From Micromonospora craniellae (GTDB lineage: Bacteria > Actinomycetota > Actinomycetes > Mycobacteriales > Micromonosporaceae), in assembly GCF_014764405.1 (NCBI RefSeq), contig NZ_CP061725.1, positions 3,224,001 through 3,288,000 of the forward strand: a stretch of 64,000 bases of DNA, read 5' to 3'. Of the stretch, positions 27,114-36,117 are shown one piece after another (position 1 is the stretch's first letter; each line of letters starts with the position of its first letter). Below the pieces are notes generated by a model. The model saw only the letters and a list, made by a program, of their open reading frames with translations. It was not told where the DNA came from and did not search any database. The position numbers were made by a program, and so were the translations under genes.

Positions 27114-28437
27114 TCAGATCCGGCTGAACACGGCGAGTTGGGTGGGCGCACCCACCTCCGGGTCGTCGTCGCCGACACCGGATGAGGCGGCCGTGTAGCC
27201 GTACGTCGCGCAGATTCGGCGTACCCAGTCGGCGAACTCGGCGCGGGACCACTCGAACCGGTGGTCGGGATGCCGGAAGGCGCCCGCCCCCAGCCCCTCG
27301 TACCGCACCTTGTGCTCGCCGTTGGGCGTGGTCACCACGACCGTCGCCGGTCGGGCGTACCCGAACACGCTGTCCTCCAGCGCCGGCAGCCGAGGCGGAT
27401 CGACGTGCTCGACCACCTCCATCAGCACCGCCGCGTCGTACCCGCGCAGCCGGTCGTCCCGGTAGGTCAACGCGGACTGCCGGAGCGTCACCCGGTCGCG
27501 CTGCCGCTCGGGCGGCCGGTCCAGCCGCAGCCGCCGGGCGGCCGACGTGAGCGCCTGGACGGAGACGTCGGTACCGACGATCTCGGTGAACCGGCGGTCC
27601 CCGATCAGCGTGGCCAGCAAGGCGCCCCCACCGCAACCCAGGTCCAGCACCCGGTGCGCACCGGCCTCCACCAGCGCGGCGTGCACCGCCGTCCGGCGGC
27701 GCGCGGCCAGCGACGCCCGGGTCCCGGCCCGGTGGGCCGACACGTCGTCCGCGTCGTCGTCCACCGCCGGCTCGTCGGCGGGCCGCTGGGCGGCCAGCCG
27801 CTCCAACGCCGCACCGGCCAGCGCGCGCCGGTGCGCCAGGTAGCGGCGGACGATCAGCGCCCGCTCCGGGTGGTCACCGAGCCAGCCCACACCGGCCCGC
27901 AGCAGCTTGTCGACCTCGTCCGGAGCCACCCAGTAGTGCTTCGCGTCGTCCAGCACGGGTAGCAGGACGTACAGGTGATTGAGCGCGTCGGCCACCCGCA
28001 GCGTGCCGGTGAGGATCAGATCGACGTACCGGCTGTCGCCCCACTCCGGGAACTCCTCGTCGAGCCGTACCGGCCAACTCCGGACGGTCCCGCGACTCGC
28101 CGCGCAACGCCGACCGGAACACCCGCGACAGTGCCGAGGCGAGCAGGCTGGACGCGGCGTACTGCCGGTCGTTGACGTACCGCCCGAGGGTGAAGGTCTC
28201 CGGCGTGGTGGCCGAGTGCCGGCCCCGGCCCCGACCCTGCGCGGCGAGCTTCGACGGGTCGACGTCGAGGAGCAGCGCGGCGGTGCAGCGCTGCTCCTCG
28301 GCCTCGGGATAGAAGACGTGCGCGGTGCCGACGGGCACGTCGAAGGCGTGCGTCCGGTCGGGGTGCTTCACCAGCAGGTGCCCCAGGTCGGTGGCGGGGC
28401 GGTGCGTGGTGGTCAGGGTGAGCAGCACGCGGCTCAT
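27114..28437 (-). pseudogene. Hen1 3'-terminal RNA ribose 2'-O-methyltransferase, internally deleted
   Basis: N-terminal Hen1 domain from ATG 28437 (MSRVLLTLTTTHRPATDLGHLLVKHPDR, TAHVFYPEAEEQRCTAALLLDVDP, LGRYVNDRQYAASSLLASALSRVF). Near 28070 the frame changes: RPELAG is followed, one frame over, by VRLDEEFPEWGDSRYVDL and LADALNHLYVLLPVLDDAKHYW, and the methyltransferase domain (VLDLGCGGGALLATLIG, VLMEVVEHVDPPRLPALE). Compared with Hen1 as I know it, 35-40 residues are missing at the junction, and the deletion is out of frame. The catalytic half is intact but no longer in phase with the N-terminus. Confidence 0.8.
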
Positions 28438-28673
28438 GGTGCCAGGTTCGTCGGTCTTGCGCTGTTTGGTTTTGCGGGGTGGTTGCGGTGGGGCTCCCCG
28501 GAAACCTGACGTGCGCACGCGCCGTCGGAGGATTCGGGGGATCGCGTTGCGCGGGGGAGCGGGGAGGGCGTGCTGCTCAGAGGGGGGAGCTTGCAGGCGG
28601 CTGCGGCTCGGGGGAGCTTGCAGGGTGGGCGGCTGCTCGGCGGGAGTGTCGGGGGAGGGAAGGTGCGGGAGGG

Positions 28674-28886
28674 TCAGCGGTAGTCGTCTTCGTCGGGGGC
28701 TACTACCCGGGCCTGCTCCATGGCGTCCCAGTCGTCGACCTCCAGGCCGCGGTGCGGCTCGTCCTCGACCTCGGTGGGGTTGACCACCGTGGCCTGCTCG
28801 ACCGCGTCGGCCGGCTCGGCCTCGGGGTCGCGTTCGTCAGCGCTGAGGTGGTCGCCGGGGGCGAAGTCCTCGCCGGGCTGGCCCAT
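28674..28886 (-). CDS. small acidic protein of unknown function
   Basis: 70 residues, strongly acidic: EVEDEPHRGLEVDDWDAMEQARVVAPDEDDYR at its end. No hydrophobic segment. The regular spacing VEQATVVNPTEVEDEPHRG and MEQARVVAPDEDDYR suggests a degenerate internal repeat. Similar short acidic proteins are widespread in actinomycetes; function unknown. The 236 bases between it and hen1 hold only a G-rich stretch with a duplicated GGGGGAGCTTGCAG. Confidence 0.6.
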   Translation of the reverse strand: MGQPGEDFAPGDHLSADERDPEAEPADAVEQATVVNPTEVEDEPHRGLEVDDWDAMEQARVVAPDEDDYR

Positions 28887-29059
28887 TCGGTGCCTCCGGG
28901 ATGTCAGTGGACGGTCGGTACCCGGTCCAGGGTACGGGCTGTGCCGGTGCCTCGCTGGGAACCGGCGCGCCGCCCGGCGGGGCGGAGGGTACGCCGGGGG
29001 TGCGGCCGAGTCGGGCGAATCGACCCACCGGCGGCTCGCCCCGATGCCAGGATGGTCCC

Positions 29060-29443
29060 GTGGGCTTCCTCATCCGGCTGGTGACGACCGCAGTCGCACT
29101 GTGGATCACCACGCTGATCGTGCCCGGGGTCGAGGTGACCGGGCGGAGCGGCTACGACACCGTGTTCACCCTGTTGATCGTGGCGTTGATCTTCGGGGTG
29201 GTCAACGCGGTGCTCAAGCCGTTGATCAAGGTGGTGGGCTGCGTCTTCTACCTGCTGACCCTCGGCCTGTTCGCGCTGGTGGTCAACGCGCTGTTGTTCC
29301 TGCTGACGGACTGGATCGCCGGCACCCTGCGCCTGCCGTTCCACGTCGACGGCTTCTGGCCCGCCTTCTGGGGAGCCATCGTGATGGCGGTGTCCACCTG
29401 GCTGATCAGCGTCGTGGTGCCGGATCGCGCGGACCGGCGGTGA
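29060..29443 (+). CDS. phage-holin-family (PF04020-like) membrane protein
   Basis: 127 residues with four helices: FLIRLVTTAVALWITTLIVPGVEV, VFTLLIVALIFGVVNAVLKPLIKV, VFYLLTLGLFALVVNALLFLLTDW and FWGAIVMAVSTWLISVVVPD. The NAVLKPLIK motif typifies this family of small bacterial membrane proteins, named after holins although most are chromosomal and uncharacterised. Start GTG 29060. No phage genes surround it. Confidence 0.85.
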   Translation: MGFLIRLVTTAVALWITTLIVPGVEVTGRSGYDTVFTLLIVALIFGVVNAVLKPLIKVVGCVFYLLTLGLFALVVNALLFLLTDWIAGTLRLPFHVDGFWPAFWGAIVMAVSTWLISVVVPDRADRR

Positions 29444-29454
29444 GCCGTCCGGCA

Positions 29455-29473
29455 CCGGGCCGGTTGTGCCCGG
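29455..29473 (+). terminator. possible terminator hairpin
   Basis: CCGGGC (29455-29460), 7-base loop, GCCCGG (29468-29473), 11 bases after the holin-family stop codon. Short stem without a U-tract, so only a modest candidate. Confidence 0.4.
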
Positions 29474-29667
29474 CCGGTCCAGCTACGGGATACTTCCCGC
29501 GGAGGACAGCGCGGTCCGGCGCACCAATGGAGATCAGGCGGCCAACTGGCCGACCCCCAACGGAGATTCACGCGGCTGCCCGGCCGACCGTCAACAGGCG
29601 GCCGAACGGCCGGCGCAAGGAGAACGGCGGCCGTACGGCCGTCAGCGGCAAGTAAGGAGCGTTCGAC

Positions 29668-30693
29668 ATGCCCATCGCTTCCCCCGAGGCTTACGCCGAG
29701 ATGCTGGACCGCGCCAAGGCCGGCCGGTACGCGTACCCGGCGATCAACGTGACGTCGTCGCAGACGCTCAATGCGGCGCTCAAGGGCTTCGCCGACGCGG
29801 AGAGCGACGGCATCATCCAGGTCTCCACCGGTGGCGCCGAGTACCTTTCCGGCCCCTCGGTGAAGGACATGGTCACCGGCGCGGTGGCGTTCGCCGCGTA
29901 CGCGCACGAGGTGGCCAAGAAGTACCCGGTCAACATCGCGCTGCACACCGACCACTGTCCCAAGGACAAACTGGACAAGTTCGTCCGGCCGCTGATGGCC
30001 ATCTCGCAGGAGCGGGTCAAGAACGGCCAGGAGCCGCTGTTCCAGTCGCACATGTGGGACGGCTCGGCCGTGCCGGTCGCGGAGAACCTGGAGATCGCCG
30101 AGCAGCTTCTCGCCGAGGCCGCCAAGGGCAAGATCGTCCTGGAGATCGAGGTCGGCGTCGTCGGCGGTGAAGAGGACGGTGTCGAGAACGCCATCAACGA
30201 CAAGCTCTACACCACGGTCGAGGACGGTCTCGCCATGGTCGAGGCGCTCGGCCTAGGCGAGAAGGGCCGCTACATGGCCGCCCTGACCTTCGGCAACGTA
30301 CACGGCGTCTACAAGCCGGGCAACGTCAAGCTGCGGCCCGAGGTGCTGAAGCAGATCCAGGACGCCGTCGGTGCCAAGTACGGCAAGGATAAGCCGCTCA
30401 GCCTGGTCTTCCACGGTGGTTCCGGCTCGCTGCTCTCCGAGATCCGTGAGGCGCTGGACTACGGCGTGGTGAAGATGAACATCGACACCGACACCCAGTA
30501 CACCTTCTCCCGTCCGGTGGCGGACCACATGTTCCGCAACTACGACGGCGTGCTCAAGGTCGACGGCGAGGTCGGCAACAAGAAGCTGTACGACCCCCGG
30601 GTGTGGGGCAAGGCCGCCGAGGCCGGCATGGCCGTCCGGGTCGCGGAGGCCTGCGAGCACCTGCGCTCGACCGGCACCACGATGACGAAGTGA
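29668..30693 (+). CDS. fba: fructose-bisphosphate aldolase, class II
   Basis: 341 residues. Metal-dependent class IIA aldolase: AINVTSSQTLNAALKGF, zinc ligands in LHTDHCPKDKL, LEIEVGVVGGEEDGVEN, FGNVHGVYKPGNVKLRPE, LVFHGGSGSLLSEI and NIDTDTQYTFSRP. Cleaves or forms fructose 1,6-bisphosphate in glycolysis and gluconeogenesis. ATG with AAGGAG upstream. In actinobacteria fba lies close to DUF3151 and purA, as it does here. Confidence 0.97.
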   Translation: MPIASPEAYAEMLDRAKAGRYAYPAINVTSSQTLNAALKGFADAESDGIIQVSTGGAEYLSGPSVKDMVTGAVAFAAYAHEVAKKYPVNIALHTDHCPKDKLDKFVRPLMAISQERVKNGQEPLFQSHMWDGSAVPVAENLEIAEQLLAEAAKGKIVLEIEVGVVGGEEDGVENAINDKLYTTVEDGLAMVEALGLGEKGRYMAALTFGNVHGVYKPGNVKLRPEVLKQIQDAVGAKYGKDKPLSLVFHGGSGSLLSEIREALDYGVVKMNIDTDTQYTFSRPVADHMFRNYDGVLKVDGEVGNKKLYDPRVWGKAAEAGMAVRVAEACEHLRSTGTTMTK

Positions 30694-30714
30694 CGTCCTG
30701 ACGTCGCCGACGAG

Positions 30715-30745
30715 GGCGGCCGGTTCCTTCACGGAGCCGGCCGCC
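30715..30745 (+). terminator. fba terminator hairpin
   Basis: Stem GGCGGCCGGTTCC paired with GGAGCCGGCCGCC (one G-T wobble), 5-base loop, 22 bases after the fba stop. Strong GC-rich intrinsic-type hairpin between convergent fba and the LOG-like gene. Confidence 0.7.
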
Positions 30746-30754
30746 GTCGCGTGT

Positions 30755-30813
30755 GTGTAAGGAAGGGACCCCTACCAACGCCTGGTGTATAGGAAGGGTC
30801 CCTTCCTTACACC
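30755..30813. repeat. dispersed palindromic repeat, family A, copy 2
   Basis: Left arm GTGTAAGGAAGGGACCC, centre with AACGCCTGGTGTATAG, right arm AAGGGTCCCTTCCTTACAC. The arms are almost perfectly complementary over 17 bases. Its right end provides the TAA stop codon (30807-30809, lower strand) of the LOG-like gene. Confidence 0.9.
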
Positions 30814-32057
30814 CGGACGAGCAGGCGGACCGCCTCGTGCACGTCGTCGGTGAGGTGCACGGCGCCGGACAGATCGCCGAACGGTGACGTGGCCAGCAGC
30901 GGCCGCAGCAGCGACTCCACCGGCAGTTCCGTCGTCCAGTACTCGCGGTCCAGGAACACGTACGCCCCGCTGGCCCCGTCCGTGCCGTAGTAGGTCTTCG
31001 TGGCCGCCTGGAACACCTCCTGCACGGTGCCCGCGCGGCCGGGGGCGAAGACGATTCCGCCCCGGGCCAGCCGCAGGATGGTGTCCTCGCGGATGGCGTT
31101 CGAGAAGTACTTGGCGATCCGGCCGGCGAACAGGTTCGCCGGTTCGTGGCCGTAGAGCCAGGTCGGCACGGCCAGCCCGCCACAGTTCGCCCAGTCCAGG
31201 TCACCGGTGGCCAGTGCGGTCGAGTCGGCTCGGTAGGCGACAGCCGGCTCCGCGCCGTTCTCCGGAGGCGTGACGGAGCGACCGAACAGCTCCCGGACCC
31301 GCAGCGCCGCCGCCGTGTAGCGGTCGTGGTCGGTGAAGTCCGGCGCGGTGGCGAGCAGGTCGATGGCGGCGGTGAGGTCCTCGGCCGGTCGGGTCGACAG
31401 GTACGCGCCCAGGTTGGCGGCCTCCATCACACCCGGGCCGCCACCGGTCACCACCAGGCGGTGGGCCCGCGCCAACTCCCAGCCCAGCACGGCGGCCGTC
31501 CGGTACGGCGCGCTGCCCCGGCGTACCGCGTGCCCGCCCATCACCCCGACCACCGACTGCGGCCCGTGCGTGGCCAGCCAGGCCCGGGTGGCATCGGCCA
31601 GCGCGTTGTCCACGCCGTGGTCATGTAACCGCTGGCCGAGCGCCTCCCGGACGTCGGGCAGCGCTCCGCCGTGCGCGCGGAAGTGCGCGTACACACGGCT
31701 GTCGTACATCGCCTCGAAGCCGCCCTCGGTGAAGCCGGCGGCCAGTTCCTCCGGGGTGTAGAGGTGTGGCGGCTGGGTCGGGTACGGCAGCCCGGAGAAG
31801 GGCGGCACCACGTTCGCGCCCCGGCGGACCAGGTCCGCGCCGACCTGCCGGGAGGCGAATCGGCAGCCGACGAAGAGAGTTCCGGCGACCTCGATGCCGC
31901 TGAGGTCGGGGACCGGGCCCAGGTCCAGCCGGAGGCCCTGGACGGTCAGCCCGACCAGGCTTCCGTCGGCGAGCCGCCGATCGAGTTCGGCCCGGGTCTG
32001 GATCTCGTTCAGCCAGGTGTGAGGCTCGATGACGTCCGCGGGAGGTGGGGTCGGCAC
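30807..32057 (-). CDS. LOG-like/TIGR00730-type Rossmann-fold protein
   Basis: 416 residues from GTG 32057. An extra N-terminal region of about 170 residues (GLRLDLGPVPDLSGIEVAGTLFVGCRFA) precedes the lysine-decarboxylase-like Rossmann domain: VVGVMGGHAVRRGSAPY, RLVVTGGGPGVMEAANLGAYL, GGIVFAPGRAGTVQEVFQA. The PGGxGTxxE signature of LOG phosphoribohydrolases appears as PGRAGTVQE, so nucleotide binding is likely but the cytokinin-nucleotidase reaction is not assured. The stop codon is provided by a dispersed repeat. Confidence 0.75.
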   Translation of the reverse strand: MPTPPPADVIEPHTWLNEIQTRAELDRRLADGSLVGLTVQGLRLDLGPVPDLSGIEVAGTLFVGCRFASRQVGADLVRRGANVVPPFSGLPYPTQPPHLYTPEELAAGFTEGGFEAMYDSRVYAHFRAHGGALPDVREALGQRLHDHGVDNALADATRAWLATHGPQSVVGVMGGHAVRRGSAPYRTAAVLGWELARAHRLVVTGGGPGVMEAANLGAYLSTRPAEDLTAAIDLLATAPDFTDHDRYTAAALRVRELFGRSVTPPENGAEPAVAYRADSTALATGDLDWANCGGLAVPTWLYGHEPANLFAGRIAKYFSNAIREDTILRLARGGIVFAPGRAGTVQEVFQAATKTYYGTDGASGAYVFLDREYWTTELPVESLLRPLLATSPFGDLSGAVHLTDDVHEAVRLLVRV

Positions 32058-32307
32058 CCGGTCATCCTGCCCGGCCAGCGCAACCGCGCCCGAGCGGGCC
32101 CCGACCCGGTGGAGAAGGGGCGGGAGCCCGGCGGCCTGGCCGAGCTCCCGCAACTCCGGTTCCTGGGGAGGCTCCGGACTCCCAGTTGTAGTGGAAAGGG
32201 CTTGGCGGCGGCATGGGCCGCATGCGTGACGGACCTCTCGGCCGTTCAGCCAGCCGGCTCGCCGGACCCCCTCGCGGGCCGTGGCCGGAAGCGGGTTGAA
32301 TGGGACG

Positions 32308-32736
32308 ATGCAGAACCTCTTGCCGGAGCCCCCGGCCACGCTCCTGCCCGCACACGACGAGGCCGACGCCACGCTGGCCACGGCCGAGCAGGACGGTGGC
32401 GACGAGGCGTTTGCCGCGGTGGCCGCCCGGTTCCCGACGCACAGCGCCGCCTGGGCCGCGTTGGCCGCCCGGGCCTTCGCCGAGGGCCAGGTCGTCTCCG
32501 CGTACGCGTTCGCCCGCACCGGTTACCACCGGGGACTGGACCAGTTGCGCCGCAGCGGCTGGAAGGGGCACGGGCCGGTGCCCTGGTCACACGAGCCGAA
32601 CCGGGGTTTCCTGCGCTGCCTCTACGTGCTGTCCCGAGCCGCCGACGCGATCGGCGAGGCGGACGAGGCCGCCCGCTGTGCCCAGTTCCTCCGCGACTGC
32701 GACCCGGCCGCCGCGGACGCGCTGGCCAGCAACTGA
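32308..32736 (+). CDS. DUF3151 protein
   Basis: 142 residues, ATG 32308. Diagnostic features: MQNLLPEPPATLLP at the start, FPTHSAAWAALAARAF, SAYAFARTGYHRGLDQLRRSGWKGHGPVPWSHEPNRGFLRCLYVLSRAA with the Trp-rich core. Restricted to actinobacteria and usually found between fba and purA; function unknown. TPR-like helical repeats are suggested by the alternating Ala-rich helices. Confidence 0.88.
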   Translation: MQNLLPEPPATLLPAHDEADATLATAEQDGGDEAFAAVAARFPTHSAAWAALAARAFAEGQVVSAYAFARTGYHRGLDQLRRSGWKGHGPVPWSHEPNRGFLRCLYVLSRAADAIGEADEAARCAQFLRDCDPAAADALASN

Positions 32737-32799
32737 CCGTCCGCCGAGCCGCCGGCTCGGAGCAGGTGCTCCGTGGGCCGGCGGTTCGACGTGACGTGG

Positions 32800-34923
32800 C
32801 TAGAGCCCCTCGGCGACCGAGGCGGCGATCTTGAGCCATGCCTCCCGGGTCGCCGCCGAGAGTTGGGCGTACCGGAGCGGCTCGCCGGTGTCGATGAGCC
32901 GCTCGTACGGCGCGAGCAGCACCGCCCGGGTACGCGCGGCGAAGTGCTCCTGGATCGCGGGCAGGTCGATCTCCTTGCGGGACGGGGGCATGGAGACCAC
33001 CGTGACCGCCTGCCGGACCAGCCGTTGCCGACCGCTCTGCTCCAGATGGTCGAGCATCCGGGCGGCGGTCTCGGCCGAGTCGTTACGGGCCGACATGGTG
33101 ACCACCAGTTGGTCGGTGGCATCCATGGCCGCCTGCCAGTTCTGCGCCCGGACGTTGTTCCCGGTGTCCACGAAGATCAACTTGTAGAACCGGCTGACCA
33201 CCTCACGGATCTCGCCGAAGGCCGAGGCGGTGAGCATCTCACCACCGGTGGCCGACTCGTCGGAGGCAAGGACGTCGAACATCCCCTCGCCCTGCGAGCG
33301 CACGTACTGCGACAGGTCGCCGACCCGCCCGTGGGCACCGTGGAACTGCCCCAGGTCACGCAGCAGGTCCCGCACCGTACGCGAGTGGAAGTCCTGCTGG
33401 GCACGCATGCCGAGGGTGCCCTGGGTCTCGTTGTTGTCCCAGGCCAGCACGTACCCGCCGCGCTTCTGACCGAAGGTCATCGCGAGCAGCAGGATGGCGA
33501 CGGTCTTGCCCGCCCCGCCCTTCGGGTTGACCACGGTCACCTGCCGGAGCCCGCCGAAGTTGCGGCGTACCGTCTCGATGTCCCGCTTGAGTTCCAGCTC
33601 CTGCCGACCGGGTGGCAGCTTCACCAGGCCGGTCTTGTTGACCACCGCGCGTACGCCCATGGTGGCGACCGGATCGACCGGGCGGACCTGCCGCCGCCGG
33701 GCGAAGTCCTCGGCAGTCGGAGGGACGCCCACCTCCTGGTTCCAGGTCGGCTCCGGATAGCTGGCGGGCGCGGGGTTCGCGGCCGGGTAGGGCGACTGCG
33801 GCGCCGGGGGTGCCACCGGCGGTGGCGCACCCTGCTGCCAGCGCGCCGCGTTCCAGGCCGGCTGCGGCGGGAACGGTCCGGGGGGTGTCTCTGCCTGGTG
33901 CGGTACCGGGCCGGGTTGGTGCGGTACCGGGCCGGGTTGCGGCGGCGGCATCGGAACGCCGTGCTGCGGCGAGGGCGGTACGGCGGCAGTGCCCTGATAC
34001 TCAGGGACCGGACCGACCTGCGGCGGCGGTACCGGGGTGCCGTGCTGCGGCGCGGGCACAGGGTACGTCCCGGCCTGCGGTGGCACCGGTCGTCCGGGCC
34101 CCGAGGGCACCGGCGGGAGCGGCTGCATACCCGTGGCCCAGCTGGGACGCGGCGGGCGGTCGGCGTGCTCGGACGGGTCGGTCGGGCCGGCGGTGGAGCG
34201 CTGCGGTGGTTGTGCCCAGGGCGACTTCGTCGACGGCCAGGTCGGCGGGGTCCCGTCATCCTTGCGGTGGTCTCCGCCGTTCGTCGAGGTCTCCGGCATC
34301 GCCGCCTCGGGGTCGCCGTCGAGTTGCGGCCCACCGTCGTCGTCGGCCGCCGGGCCGGTGTCGGTGGAGGGACCCGGGCCGGGGCCGGGCGTCGCGTCCG
34401 GCTGCGGGCCCGCGTCGCCGGGCGTGCCGTCGCGCGGCGGAGCTAGCGAGGTCGGCCGGTCGAGGGTGAACGGCAGGTCCAGGTCGACCCGTCCGTGCTC
34501 CGGCTGCGGAGTCGGAGCCTGCGGAGTCGGCACGGGTGCCCAGCCGGTGGGCGGCGGCACGCTCGCCCGCCCGCCGACGACGGGCGGTGGCCCGGGCGCC
34601 CATCCGGGGCCCGGTGTCGCACCCGACTCCCCACCGGCACCGGTAGGTCCACCGGCGGTCAGCGACGGGTAGTCGGCGGGCGAGGGCGGCCCGACCGGCT
34701 GACCGGTCGGCGGCAGGTGATCCGGCTGACCGGCGGTCGGCGGCACCGGCTGGGCCGAACCGCCCGGTGGCGCGGGTGGTGTGGTGGGAGGCGTCGGCGG
34801 GGTCGCCCACGCGGGCGTGCCGAAGCCTTCGACCTGGTCCGGTGGCCAGAGTGGTTCGATGTCCCGTTCCGGCGCCCCTTGCTGGCCGGGCACGTGCGCC
34901 CGGTCGGCGTTCTCGTCCACCAC
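32800..34923 (-). CDS. MinD/ParA-like ATPase with long proline-rich N-terminus
   Basis: 707 residues. Residues 1 to about 400 are Pro/Gly/Gln-rich low complexity with PPPQ and PGPVPHQ repeats. From about residue 460 comes a deviant Walker A ATPase: QVTVVNPKGGAGKTVAILLLA, switch-region WDNNETQGTLGMRAQ, LIFVDTGNNVRAQNWQAAMDATDQLVV. This layout matches the SCO-type and EspI-like ATPases associated with actinobacterial type VII secretion, but no ESX genes are near. Faces DUF3151. Confidence 0.8.
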   Translation of the reverse strand: MVDENADRAHVPGQQGAPERDIEPLWPPDQVEGFGTPAWATPPTPPTTPPAPPGGSAQPVPPTAGQPDHLPPTGQPVGPPSPADYPSLTAGGPTGAGGESGATPGPGWAPGPPPVVGGRASVPPPTGWAPVPTPQAPTPQPEHGRVDLDLPFTLDRPTSLAPPRDGTPGDAGPQPDATPGPGPGPSTDTGPAADDDGGPQLDGDPEAAMPETSTNGGDHRKDDGTPPTWPSTKSPWAQPPQRSTAGPTDPSEHADRPPRPSWATGMQPLPPVPSGPGRPVPPQAGTYPVPAPQHGTPVPPPQVGPVPEYQGTAAVPPSPQHGVPMPPPQPGPVPHQPGPVPHQAETPPGPFPPQPAWNAARWQQGAPPPVAPPAPQSPYPAANPAPASYPEPTWNQEVGVPPTAEDFARRRQVRPVDPVATMGVRAVVNKTGLVKLPPGRQELELKRDIETVRRNFGGLRQVTVVNPKGGAGKTVAILLLAMTFGQKRGGYVLAWDNNETQGTLGMRAQQDFHSRTVRDLLRDLGQFHGAHGRVGDLSQYVRSQGEGMFDVLASDESATGGEMLTASAFGEIREVVSRFYKLIFVDTGNNVRAQNWQAAMDATDQLVVTMSARNDSAETAARMLDHLEQSGRQRLVRQAVTVVSMPPSRKEIDLPAIQEHFAARTRAVLLAPYERLIDTGEPLRYAQLSAATREAWLKIAASVAEGL

Positions 34924-34993
34924 GGTTCCTCCCCCATTCCCTCTGCCGAGGATAGGCCCACGGGCCGACCTCGGCCGCCGACGCGGGGCGAGG

Positions 34994-35992
34994 TCAGACT
35001 GCCCAGACCGCCCAGGCGCCCGACTCGGTCCACCAGGACCGCTTACGGGTCAACTGCCCCTCCACGCCGTCGTCCAGATACGGCAACGCACCCCCGTCCC
35101 GGGGCAGCACGGACACCGCCCGCCCCCGGGCCCGGCGCACCTCCAGGCGTACCCGTCGGCGACCCAGCCGCGACCGGGTCACCACCGGCACCGCCACCGC
35201 CACCTCGACCAGTCCGTCCGTCGGGTCGGGAGCGGCGAGCAGGGTGACGTCGTCGAGCCGGGCGTACCCGGCGGCGTTGCCGATCGCGCAGGCCAGCAGC
35301 GGGTCGTCCCCGTGGGAGAGCACCGCGTCGTCCACCTCCACCCGACCACGCCAGTGCAACGCGCGCCCATCCTCGGCGGCGGCCCCCAGCAGCGCGCCGT
35401 CCAGGGTCACCGAGCCTCCGTCGTTGCGCAGCAGGTCCAGCCGACGGGGCGTGCCGTCGAGCACCGCGGCGGCCACCGCCGCCGGATCACGGGGCAGGCC
35501 GAGCTGCGCGGCGAGGTCCCGGTGCGTCGTGCTGCGGGCCGGGTCCAGCGGCAGTACGCCGACCGGTGGCAGGTCCGGCACGGTCCGGCCGTCGGCCAGG
35601 TCGGACGGACGGCGACTCGGCGGTGGAGCGTACCGCCGGACCAACCGGCGTATCACGGCCCGCAACTGTGCGTCACCGGCGACCGCCACCACGAGGCGGA
35701 TCTTGGAGTCCGGATCGGGCCAGGTGAGCTCGTCCGGACGGGGCGGTGCGTCCAGTCGGGCCAGCACCTCGTCGATCTCCGCGTCCGACCGGGCGGTCAC
35801 CGTCTCGACCCGCGCGCCTCGGGCGGTCAGCGCATCCGCGCAGGCCAGAACCGGTACGCGCGGAGTCTCGCAGCGTTCCGGCCGATCCTGGACAGCCTCG
35901 GTGGCGCCACCGCAGCAGGCTCCGTCGCTGCCGCACCCGGCCCCCGGAGCGTCCCGCTCCGAGCCGAGGGCGAGCAGCACCACGTCGTACAC
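34994..35992 (-). CDS. diacylglycerol-kinase-like protein
   Basis: 332 residues. Central part reads as a DAGK-type fold: IRLVVAVAGDAQLRAVIRRLVRR, then VGVLPLDPARSTTHRDLAAQLGLPRDPAAVAAAVLDGTPRRLDLLRNDGGSV, and an all-beta C-terminal half. The GGDGT motif appears as VAGDAQ, so activity is doubtful. The N-terminus carries a cysteine cluster (GAGCGSDGACCGG). Divergent from purA over a 125-base promoter region. Confidence 0.65.
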   Translation of the reverse strand: MYDVVLLALGSERDAPGAGCGSDGACCGGATEAVQDRPERCETPRVPVLACADALTARGARVETVTARSDAEIDEVLARLDAPPRPDELTWPDPDSKIRLVVAVAGDAQLRAVIRRLVRRYAPPPSRRPSDLADGRTVPDLPPVGVLPLDPARSTTHRDLAAQLGLPRDPAAVAAAVLDGTPRRLDLLRNDGGSVTLDGALLGAAAEDGRALHWRGRVEVDDAVLSHGDDPLLACAIGNAAGYARLDDVTLLAAPDPTDGLVEVAVAVPVVTRSRLGRRRVRLEVRRARGRAVSVLPRDGGALPYLDDGVEGQLTRKRSWWTESGAWAVWAV

Positions 35993-36117
35993 GGGTAGGG
36001 CCCCTCCTGCCTCTCGGCGCGACCCCTGCCGGTCGTGCCGTCACTACTTGTTAACCTGACACCCCGGGCTCGCTGACCGGTCGCCATCTGGCACCCGAGC
36101 CTTCTGGAGGCGAAGAG

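Noticed and set aside
29060..29443. Prophage remnant suggested by the holin-family protein
   Set aside because: No other phage genes are near, and this family is common as a chromosomal membrane protein.
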